Shown piece by piece: positions 57,901 through 64,000 of a stretch of DNA of 64,000 nt. Made by a program: the position numbers and the translations under genes. Position 1 is the first letter of the stretch, and each line of letters begins with the position of its first letter. Source of the DNA: Streptomyces alanosinicus (GTDB taxonomy: Bacteria; Actinomycetota; Actinomycetes; Streptomycetales; Streptomycetaceae); assembly GCF_014650595.1 (NCBI RefSeq), contig NZ_BMVG01000030.1, positions 19,314 to 83,313 on the forward strand, written 5' to 3'. The notes under the pieces are model-generated. The model saw only the letters and a program-made list of their open reading frames with translations, was not told the DNA's origin and did not search any database.

Positions 57901-57988
57901 GTCAACTCTCCTCTACCGCAAGGCATTTGATGGCTTTCGCGGCATCTTTCCGGCCGCACCGCCAACCGTAGGAGAGCTACTATCGATC

Positions 57989-58002
57989 GGTAAGTAGTTA
58001 CC
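57989..58002. promoter_or_regulatory. Palindrome GGTAAGTAGTTACC between QOR and HxlR genes
   Basis: GGTAA and TTACC flank a GTAG spacer, 35 bp before the HxlR start and 89 bp before the QOR start. HxlR proteins usually bind such short GTAC/TTAC dyads in the divergent promoter, so it is the likely operator. Confidence 0.6.
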
Positions 58003-58036
58003 TGAGAGTGCGTAGCCGACCCCGAGGTGAGAGCCC

Positions 58037-58441
58037 ATGGCGACCCTGACCGCCGCCCAGCGGCGCGAACAGGCCCGCGCCGACTACGACGCCTTCCTGC
58101 GCGAGTGCCCCACCAACCAGCTCCTCGGCCGGCTCAGCGACAAGTGGGTCAGCCTCGTCGTCGCCGCCCTGGCCGCCGGCCCCCTGCGCTACAGCGACAT
58201 CGGCCGCAAGGTCGCCGGCGTCAGCCCCAAGATGCTCACGCAGACCCTGCGCACCCTCGAACGCGACGGCATCCTCAGCCGCACGGTGACCCCGTCCGTC
58301 CCGGTCCGTGTCGACTACGCGCTCACCCCGCTCGGCGCCAGCCTCGCCGGCCTGCTGACCGCCGTGAAGGACTGGGCGGAGACCCACTTCGATGAGGTAC
58401 GCACGGCCCGCGAGCGCTACGACAGCGAGAACCCCGGGTAA
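58037..58441 (+). CDS. HxlR-family transcriptional regulator
   Basis: A 134-aa winged-helix protein with the family core: ECPTNQLLGRLSDKWVSLVV, LAAGPLRYSDIGRKVAGVSP, MLTQTLRTLERDG and LTPLGASLAGLL. Cys26 in the ECPTNQLL segment sits where redox-sensing HxlR/QorR members carry their sensor Cys. With the divergent quinone oxidoreductase gene it makes a QorR-qor-like pair, so thiol-reactive compounds are the probable signal. Confidence 0.9.
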   Translation: MATLTAAQRREQARADYDAFLRECPTNQLLGRLSDKWVSLVVAALAAGPLRYSDIGRKVAGVSPKMLTQTLRTLERDGILSRTVTPSVPVRVDYALTPLGASLAGLLTAVKDWAETHFDEVRTARERYDSENPG

Positions 58442-58509
58442 GAGAACCCCGGACAACGAGAACCCCGGACAAGGCGCGGAACCGGACACGGCTCGGAACC
58501 GGATGCGGC

Positions 58510-58980
58510 TCAGAAGGCGTACGGGTCCCCGGTGCCGAGCACGAGCACCTTCTGCCGGTCGTTCGCCCGGTTCTTGTCCACCGCGCCGCCCGCCCACGCC
58601 GTGTCGGTCTCCAGCGTGACCTGCGAAGGCTTCTCCTTCAGCCGCACCGGCAGATCCAGTTGCTCGCCCACCGCGTTCGCGGCCAGCGCGCCCGTCGCGC
58701 ACACCACCGTCCGCTCGTCCTCCCGGGCACACCGGGCCGGCAGCCGCTGCGCCGCGGCCAGCGCCACCGACCAGCGCAGCCGCACGGTCGAGTCCGTCAC
58801 GGCGGCGGGCCCGTTGTTGCGCGGCGTCAGCTTCACCGCCACCTTGTCGCCGCTGAGCACCGCGGTCCCGTGAAAGGCCAGATCGGCCTCGGGCACGGGC
58901 GCCGGAGCGGCCAGGGCTGCCCCCGGCACCAGCACCGTCCCGGCCAGGGCCCCCGCCGCACACCACGTCCACGTCCGCAT
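58510..58980 (-). CDS. Secreted protein of unknown function
   Basis: A 156-aa exported protein. The signal peptide (about 1-26) ends GAALAAPAP. The mature part is one beta-sandwich-like domain with VAVKLTPRNNGPAAVTDSTV, like the DUF11/CARDB-type domains of surface proteins. A Cys pair (ARCAREDERTVVCATG) may form a disulfide. ATG 58980 opens the signal. Just upstream of its stop, on the other strand, GAGAACCCCGG is repeated three times (58429-58470). Confidence 0.65.
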   Translation of the reverse strand: MRTWTWCAAGALAGTVLVPGAALAAPAPVPEADLAFHGTAVLSGDKVAVKLTPRNNGPAAVTDSTVRLRWSVALAAAQRLPARCAREDERTVVCATGALAANAVGEQLDLPVRLKEKPSQVTLETDTAWAGGAVDKNRANDRQKVLVLGTGDPYAF

Positions 58981-59138
58981 CCGCACGCCGCTCACCACTC
59001 CACTCTCGCGATCCGACTGCCGTACGGATGTATGCCACGAAGCCTCCGGGACAGACGCCGTCCAACAGGTGACAAGGGCCCTGACAGGTGGCAAGGGCAC
59101 CGCGCGGGCCGGGCGCGCCCCCGTGCCAAGCTGCTGCC

Positions 59139-59477
59139 ATGTCGATCCTGCGCTCCGCCGCCCTGTTCGTCGTCGCCGCCGTGTTCGAGATCGGCGGCGC
59201 CTGGCTGATCTGGCAAGGGGTGCGCGAGCACCGGGGCTGGCTGTGGATGACCGGCGGGGTCCTCGCCCTCGGCGCGTACGGCTTCGTCGCCACCTTCCAG
59301 CCGGACGCCCATTTCGGCCGCATCCTCGCCGCGTACGGCGGGATCTTCGTGGCCGGCTCACTGCTGTGGGGCGCGATCGCCGACGGCTACCGCCCCGACC
59401 GCTTCGATGTGACCGGAGCACTGATCTGCCTCGCCGGTATGGCCGTGATCATGTGGGCGCCGAGGAACGGCGCGTGA
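59139..59477 (+). CDS. YnfA/UPF0060-family membrane protein
   Basis: A 112-aa protein with four membrane helices. It matches the YnfA family (UPF0060): FEIGGAWLIWQGVREHRGWL, then LALGAYGFVATFQPDAHFGR and AAYGGIFVAGSLLWG. The family is related to SMR exporters and is proposed to be an efflux or import protein. It lies 62 bp before an SDR gene in the same direction. Confidence 0.9.
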   Translation: MSILRSAALFVVAAVFEIGGAWLIWQGVREHRGWLWMTGGVLALGAYGFVATFQPDAHFGRILAAYGGIFVAGSLLWGAIADGYRPDRFDVTGALICLAGMAVIMWAPRNGA

Positions 59478-59539
59478 GCCTCACTTAGGCTGGACGGAGC
59501 CACCGTCGGCATACCGCCGCATCATCAGAGGAGCTGCCC

Positions 59540-60304
59540 ATGGCCCCCGCCTCCCGCATCGCCGTCGTCACGGGTGCGAGCAGCGGCATCGGTGCCGCCA
59601 CGGCCCGGCGGCTCGCGAAGGCCGGCTACCGCGTCGTCCTCACCGCTCGCCGCAAGGACCGAATCGAGGCACTGGCGGAGGAGCTGACCAAGGCGGGCCA
59701 CTCGGCGGTCGCGTACCAGCTGGACGTGACCGACCGCGCCGCGGTGGACGAGTTCGCCACGGCCTTCGAGACGATCGGCGTCCTCGTGAACAACGCGGGC
59801 GGCGCGCTCGGCGCGGACCCGGTGGCCACCGGCGACCCGGCCGCCTGGCGCTCGATGTACGAGACGAACGTCATCGGCACCCTGAACCTCACCCAGGCCC
59901 TGCTGCCCAAGCTCGAAGCGAGCGGCGACGGCGTGATCGTGATCGTGTCCTCCACCGCCGGCCACGGCACGTACGAGGGCGGCGGAGGCTATGTCGCCGC
60001 CAAGCACGGCGAGCACGTCCTCGCCGAGACCCTCCGCCTGGAGATCGTCGGCCGGCCGGTCCGCGTGATCGAGATCGCGCCCGGCATGGTCAGGACCGAC
60101 GAGTTCGCCCTGACCCGCTTCGGCGGGGACGAGGCGAAGGCGGCCAAGGTCTACGAGGGCGTGGCCGAACCCCTGACGGCGGACGACGTGGCGGAGACGA
60201 TCACCTGGACGGTCACCCGCCCCAGCCACGTCAACGTCGACCTCCTGGTCCTGCGCCCCCGCGCCCAGGCCTCCAACACCAAGGTCCACCGGGAGCTGTC
60301 ATGA
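59540..60304 (+). CDS. Short-chain dehydrogenase/reductase (YdfG-like)
   Basis: A 254-aa classical SDR. The cofactor motif is VTGASSGIGAATARRLA, then VNNAGGALG. The catalytic Ser is in VIVSSTAGHG and the YxxxK pair in GGGYVAAKHGEH. The sequence resembles YdfG-type NADP-dependent 3-hydroxy acid dehydrogenases. It overlaps the next small gene by four bases (ATGA), so they are coupled. Confidence 0.9.
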   Translation: MAPASRIAVVTGASSGIGAATARRLAKAGYRVVLTARRKDRIEALAEELTKAGHSAVAYQLDVTDRAAVDEFATAFETIGVLVNNAGGALGADPVATGDPAAWRSMYETNVIGTLNLTQALLPKLEASGDGVIVIVSSTAGHGTYEGGGGYVAAKHGEHVLAETLRLEIVGRPVRVIEIAPGMVRTDEFALTRFGGDEAKAAKVYEGVAEPLTADDVAETITWTVTRPSHVNVDLLVLRPRAQASNTKVHRELS

Positions 60305-60483
60305 CGGACCCCTCCCCCGAACCCGCCGACTCCCTCGACTCCTTCGAGAAGTCCCTGGAACAACGCCGCCTCGCCCAGGAGACGAAGGACGAACGAAGGG
60401 TCTGGTGGTTCCTCGGCTACTTCCTCTTCGGCATCCACATCGTGGCGTTCGTCATGATCTACGCCGTGCGGCACGGTCACTGA
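60301..60483 (+). CDS. Small single-helix membrane protein
   Basis: A 60-aa protein: an acidic, charged N-terminus (EKSLEQRRLAQETKDERRVW) and one membrane helix (about 37-55, FLGYFLFGIHIVAFVMIYAV). It overlaps the SDR stop by four bases in an ATGA junction, a strong sign that it is real. Function is unknown; such small proteins downstream of SDRs are conserved in Streptomyces as far as I recall. Confidence 0.75.
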   Translation: MTDPSPEPADSLDSFEKSLEQRRLAQETKDERRVWWFLGYFLFGIHIVAFVMIYAVRHGH

Positions 60484-60489
60484 CCGGGG

Positions 60490-61683
60490 TCAGCCCTTCA
60501 CACACACGACCTGCTTCAGCTTCGCCACGACCTGCACCAGGTCCCGCTGCTGGTCGATGACCTGGTCGATCGACTTGTAGGCGCCCGGGATCTCGTCCAC
60601 GACGCCGGAGTCCTTACGGCACTCCACGCCCCGGGTCTGGTCCTCCAGGTCCTTCGTCGAGAAACGCTTCTTCGCCGCGTTACGGCTCATCCGCCGACCC
60701 GCGCCGTGGGAAGCCGAGTTGAAGGCCTTCTCGTTGCCGAGGCCCTTCACGATGTACGAGCCCGTACCCATGGAGCCCGGGATGATCCCGTACTCCCCGG
60801 AGCCGGCCCGGATCGCTCCCTTACGGGTGACGAGCAGGTCCATGCCCTCGTACCGCTCCTCCGCCACGTAGTTGTGGTGGCAGGAGATCTCCGGCTCGAA
60901 GACCGGCTTGGCCTTCTTGAACTCCTTGCGGATCACGTCCTTCAGGAGCGCCATCATCAGCATGCGGTTGTACTTGGCGTACTCCTGCGCCCAGAACAGG
61001 TCGTTGCGGTACTCCGCCATCTGCGGGGTGTCCGCGACGAAGACGGCCAGATCGCGGTCCACCAGGCCCTGGTTGTGCGGGAGCTTCTGGGCCACGCCGA
61101 TGTGATGCTCGGCGAGTTCCTTGCCGATGTTGCGGGAGCCGGAGTGCAGCATCAGCCAGACCGCGCCGTCGTCACCGACGCACACCTCGGTGAAGTGGTT
61201 CCCGGAGCCGAGCGTCCCCATCTGCTTGTGGGCCCGGTCCGCACGGAACTTGACCGCGTCCGCGACCCCGTCGAACCGGCCCCAGAAGTCGTCCCAGCCG
61301 GCCGTGGCCAGCCCATGGAAGTCCCCCGGCGCCACGGGGTCGTCATGCATCCCCCGGCCCACCGGAATCGCCTGCTCGATCTTCGACCGCAGCCGCGACA
61401 GATCCCCCGGCAGGTCGTTCGCCGTCAGGGACGTCCGCACGGCCGACATCCCGCAGCCGATGTCCACGCCGACCGCAGCCGGGCACACCGCGCCCTGCAT
61501 GGCGATCACCGAGCCGACCGTCGCGCCCTTGCCGTAGTGCACGTCCGGCATCACGGCCAGACCCTTGATCCACGGCAGGGTCGCCACATTCTGCAGCTGG
61601 CGCAGGGCCACGTCCTCGACCGTCGCGGGGTCCGTCCACATCCGGATCGGCACCTTCGCGCCCGGCATCTCCACGTACGACAT
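60490..61683 (-). CDS. rtcB: RtcB RNA ligase
   Basis: A 397-aa RtcB 3'-phosphate/5'-OH RNA ligase. Metal-binding and catalytic residues are all present: MPDVHYGKG (His), VGVDIGCGMS (Asp74, Cys77), GSGNHFTE, HSGSRNIG, CHHNYV, and SHGAGRRMSR with His326, the GMP-linked His. It repairs or ligates cleaved tRNA and other RNA ends. No archease gene is adjacent. The leader (61684-61760) is markedly A/T-rich for this genome. Confidence 0.95.
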   Translation of the reverse strand: MSYVEMPGAKVPIRMWTDPATVEDVALRQLQNVATLPWIKGLAVMPDVHYGKGATVGSVIAMQGAVCPAAVGVDIGCGMSAVRTSLTANDLPGDLSRLRSKIEQAIPVGRGMHDDPVAPGDFHGLATAGWDDFWGRFDGVADAVKFRADRAHKQMGTLGSGNHFTEVCVGDDGAVWLMLHSGSRNIGKELAEHHIGVAQKLPHNQGLVDRDLAVFVADTPQMAEYRNDLFWAQEYAKYNRMLMMALLKDVIRKEFKKAKPVFEPEISCHHNYVAEERYEGMDLLVTRKGAIRAGSGEYGIIPGSMGTGSYIVKGLGNEKAFNSASHGAGRRMSRNAAKKRFSTKDLEDQTRGVECRKDSGVVDEIPGAYKSIDQVIDQQRDLVQVVAKLKQVVCVKG

Positions 61684-61821
61684 AACTTCCTCATTCCCCC
61701 GGATACAACAACAAAAGACTTAAAAGCACCAAAGCGCAAAAACGGCACCAGGGTCGATGAAAAGGGACAAGGGACCGGCGGCCACAGCAGCGCGTGCGAT
61801 ACACATTGTCTCCAGGGGGCG

Positions 61822-61852
61822 CCCCGCTGCGGCAAGCGAATAACCAGCGGGG
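61822..61852. repeat. Hairpin in the rtcB/lipoprotein divergent gap
   Basis: CCCCGCTG (61822-61829) pairs perfectly with CAGCGGGG (61845-61852) across 15 nt. It lies 45 bp before the lipoprotein start. It could be a leader structure or an operator dyad. Confidence 0.35.
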
Positions 61853-61896
61853 ACACTGGAGCACCGAGCGAGCGCACACCCGAGAGGAGCCCGACC

Positions 61897-62793
61897 GTGC
61901 AGCGGAAGGCGTACGTAACCGGCACCGCCGCCCTCCTTGCGGCACTGCTGGTCGGCTGCACGAGCGGCTCGGGCGGCGACAGCACGACGGACAACGCCAA
62001 TCCGGGCGAGACCGGCACGACCACGGCGGCCGCCCAGCCCGGCAAGTACCGCACGCTGCCCGAACCCTGCGGCGCGGTCGGCCACGACAGCCTCAACGCG
62101 ATGCTGCCCGGCATCAAGGAGATCACCGACCCCGACCAGCGGGACAAGGCCTACCAGGGCGAGGCCGCGCTGACCTACGACACCGACCGCAAGGTCGGCT
62201 GCCACTGGAAGGTGGAGTCCGCCGACGCCACCGACCGCCTCTCCGTCGACTTCGAGCGCGTGGTGTCGTACGACAACACGGTCAGTGACGACGACCAGGC
62301 GCAGAAGCTGTTCGAGGACAAGGAGACGGCCGCCGACCTGCCCGAGCCGAGCGGCTCCTCGGCACCGGCCGGGACGCCCACGCCCTCCGCCACGTCCACG
62401 TCCGCCGCGCCGTCCGCGACCGCGTCCGGCACCCCGTCGGCCCCGGCGAGCCGCGCCGCCTCCGGCTCCGGCTCCCCGTCCGCCTCGGGCTCTCCCTCGG
62501 GCTCGCCCTCCGGCTCTCCCTCCGGTTCCGCCTCCGACGACGCCTCCGCGGCCGATCTGCAGCCGCGGGTGCTGTCCGGTCTCGGTGACGAGGCGTACAT
62601 CAACGATCAGCTCGGGTCCGGTTCGACGGCCGAGCCGCGGACGGTGACTGTGGTGTTCCGCACGTCCAATGTCATCGTCACCATCGAGTACGAGGAGCAG
62701 CCGATGGCCACCGGAACGGTCCCAGACAGCAAGGAAATGCAGGACACAGCGCGTGAACTGGCCTCTCAACTGGACGACGCGCTGGGCGGTTGA
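61897..62793 (+). CDS. DUF3558 lipoprotein
   Basis: A 298-aa exported protein. The signal peptide ends in lipobox LLVGCTSG (Cys near residue 23). The DUF3558 domain is split: PEPCGAVGHDSLNAML and VGCHWKVESADA before, and LGDEAYINDQ to TVVFRTSNVIVTIEYE after, an inserted Ser/Pro/Ala-rich linker (about 150-215) with SPSG repeats. DUF3558 lipoproteins are common in Streptomyces and of unknown function. GTG 61897 follows GAGAGGAG. Confidence 0.82.
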   Translation: MQRKAYVTGTAALLAALLVGCTSGSGGDSTTDNANPGETGTTTAAAQPGKYRTLPEPCGAVGHDSLNAMLPGIKEITDPDQRDKAYQGEAALTYDTDRKVGCHWKVESADATDRLSVDFERVVSYDNTVSDDDQAQKLFEDKETAADLPEPSGSSAPAGTPTPSATSTSAAPSATASGTPSAPASRAASGSGSPSASGSPSGSPSGSPSGSASDDASAADLQPRVLSGLGDEAYINDQLGSGSTAEPRTVTVVFRTSNVIVTIEYEEQPMATGTVPDSKEMQDTARELASQLDDALGG

Positions 62794-62921
62794 CGGCACC
62801 CGGAGCCGCTCGCCCCACCGTGTGCGAAGCACCCGAACCGAAACCGCACAGCTCCTTCACCGCGTACCGTGGGCCCCCGCAAGGACCCGAACGACCACCG
62901 AGCGTCACGAGTGAAGGAACC

Positions 62922-63788
62922 ATGCAACGAGCAGCCCAGACAGACGACCGTGCCCAGCGACAGATGCGTGGCAAGCGCCTGAGCCGTGCGCTTGTCTGCG
63001 CGGCAGCCGTTCCGGCGGTGCTGATCACCGCCGCCTGTTCGTCGGGCTCGGGCGACGCCAAGGGCAAGGGCACGGACAGCAGCGCGCGGCAGTCCGCGAG
63101 CGGCAGCACCTCGCCCTCGACGAGCGCGTCCCCGACCGTGCAGGCGGCCGCCTACAAGAAGCTTCCCGACGCGTGCGCGGTGGTGTCGAAGAAGACCCTG
63201 ACGGACCTGGTCCCGCAGGGCACTTCGGGCAAGAAGGGCAGTTCGGACGATCCGTCGTCGCGGGCGTCCTGCTCCTGGTCCAGCCTGGACAACAACGGCG
63301 TCAAGGGCTCGCAGTTCCGCTGGCTGAACGTGTCCCTGCTGCGCTTCGACTCCGACACCACGCGCGGCTCCGCTGAGGCACAGGCCCACACGTACTTCAC
63401 CCAGCAGGTCAAGGACGCCGCCGCGGTGGACGGCGCGAAGAACGCCAAGGAGACCCCGCTGTCCGGCACGGGCTCGGAGGCGACGGCCGTGCGCTACGAC
63501 CTGAAGAAGAAGGAAGGTCTGTTCAAGCAGCAGACGGTGGTCGCGCGCGTCGAGAACGTGGTCGTCACGCTCGACTACAACGGCGCCGGTCTGGCGGGCG
63601 AGGACACCCCGGACGCCGACGATCTGACGAAGTCGGCGGAGCAGGCGATCAAGGAGGCCGTCGGCGCGGTGTCGTCCGCCAACAGCGGCTCCGCTTCGGG
63701 CGGTTCGGGCTCGGGCTCCTCGGCCTCCCCGTCCAAGTCGCCGTCTTCCAGCGCTTCTCCGTCCAAGTCGGCCGCGAAGAAGAGCTGA
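62922..63788 (+). CDS. DUF3558 lipoprotein (second copy)
   Basis: A 288-aa paralogue of the preceding gene, 128 bp downstream. A long basic N-region precedes the lipobox LITAACSS (Cys near 39). The domain starts at LPDACAVVSKKTLTDLVPQG and continues with ASCSWSSLDN, ATAVRYDLKKKEGL and RVENVVVTLDYNG. The C-terminus is a Ser/Gly/Lys-rich tail (SPSKSPSSS). ATG 62922 follows GAAGGAA. Confidence 0.84.
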   Translation: MQRAAQTDDRAQRQMRGKRLSRALVCAAAVPAVLITAACSSGSGDAKGKGTDSSARQSASGSTSPSTSASPTVQAAAYKKLPDACAVVSKKTLTDLVPQGTSGKKGSSDDPSSRASCSWSSLDNNGVKGSQFRWLNVSLLRFDSDTTRGSAEAQAHTYFTQQVKDAAAVDGAKNAKETPLSGTGSEATAVRYDLKKKEGLFKQQTVVARVENVVVTLDYNGAGLAGEDTPDADDLTKSAEQAIKEAVGAVSSANSGSASGGSGSGSSASPSKSPSSSASPSKSAAKKS

Positions 63789-63844
63789 CCGAGTGGGCCC
63801 GAAGCCCTGACCGGTAACCCACGCGCCCTCCGCGTGTGCCACCC

Positions 63845-63858
63845 TGTTGCGCGCAACA
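63845..63858. promoter_or_regulatory. 14-bp perfect palindrome TGTTGCGCGCAACA
   Basis: A perfect dyad 24 bp before the DUF2637 gene start. It is followed by the Shine-Dalgarno region GGGGAGGGGAG. It is a candidate operator for a repressor of that gene. Confidence 0.5.
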
Positions 63859-63882
63859 ACAGGCAAGGGGAGGGGAGTACGA

Positions 63883-64000
63883 GTGGCCGCGCCACCGCAG
63901 CTGACTCGGATGCACCGCATACTCATAGGCGTGGTCGTTTCCGGCGCCTTGATCATCGCCGGGATCGGCTTCGCCGGCTCGTACGCGGCCGTCCGTGAGC
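63883..64000 (+). CDS. DUF2637 membrane protein, N-terminal part (runs off the right edge)
   Basis: Thirty-nine residues are visible. They match the start of DUF2637 proteins of Streptomyces and their plasmids: LTRMHRILIGVVVSGALIIA then GIGFAGSYAAVRE, which is the first transmembrane helix. GTG 63883 follows GGGGAGGGGAG by five bases. Function of the family is unknown; some members lie in mobile elements. Confidence 0.75.
   Translation, partial: MAAPPQLTRMHRILIGVVVSGALIIAGIGFAGSYAAVRE

Overview
The window is a high-GC actinobacterial chromosome segment, almost certainly Streptomyces. Evidence: strong G/C bias at third codon positions, GTG/TTG starts, rare TTA codons, a futalosine menaquinone gene set, a system II cytochrome c maturation operon, DUF3558 lipoproteins and a DUF2637 membrane protein. 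Most of it is conserved core chromosome. I saw no rRNA, tRNA or CRISPR array.

Layout. 1-6.6 kb: LysR (partial), a TetR/MFS efflux pair around a large inverted-repeat operator, a long-chain acyl-CoA ligase divergent from a MaoC hydratase, TetR, and a DUF4229 protein. 6.6-12.3 kb: GNAT, then futalosine menaquinone genes (mqnE, a UbiX-like, a UbiA-like and a UbiD-like gene) with an Lrp regulator; this block carries two small mobile or hairpin insertions. 12.4-16.3 kb: TlpA lipoprotein, PLDc_N membrane protein, a Ser/Thr kinase with a ricin-type lectin domain, and a membrane protein with a DnaJ-C-like domain. 16.4-21.6 kb: TetR, ketopantoate-reductase-like enzyme, deaminase, 2OG-Fe oxygenase, stand-alone condensation-domain protein, SRPBCC protein. 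21.6-29.4 kb: ccsB-resB-ccdA-resA, a deacetylase-like lipoprotein, histidine phosphatase and hemL.

30.35-37.2 kb is an accessory island. It is bounded by two related 36-bp sequences (31/36 identical) that look like 3' ends of tyrosine-integrase genes; the right one is attached to a clear integrase remnant. Inside is one co-directional set: a Crp/Fnr regulator with an intact cyclic-nucleotide pocket, a class III nucleotide cyclase, a 755-aa P-loop protein with helical repeats, an SPFH-like protein, a small membrane protein, and a DUF5706 (Pycsar effector, PycTM-type) membrane protein. Cyclase plus DUF5706 effector is the Pycsar anti-phage core. The added Crp sensor, P-loop/helical-repeat protein and SPFH-like gene make an expanded form I do not recognise as a described type. 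The cyclase C-terminus and the P-loop protein N-terminus share a 16-residue glycine/aspartate motif, which suggests a homotypic contact between them. This is the main discovery candidate.

37.5-49.5 kb: a phosphotransferase-like gene, an aldo/keto reductase fragment, two secreted beta-propeller proteins flanking a lipoprotein, an NfeD-like/flotillin pair, and NAD(P)-binding, EamA and LysR genes. 49.5-64 kb: CGNR regulator, two genes preceded by matching palindromes (one an MprF-like protein), a two-component system, LLM oxidoreductase, quinone oxidoreductase/HxlR pair, YnfA-like protein, SDR, RtcB, two DUF3558 lipoproteins and the start of a DUF2637 gene.
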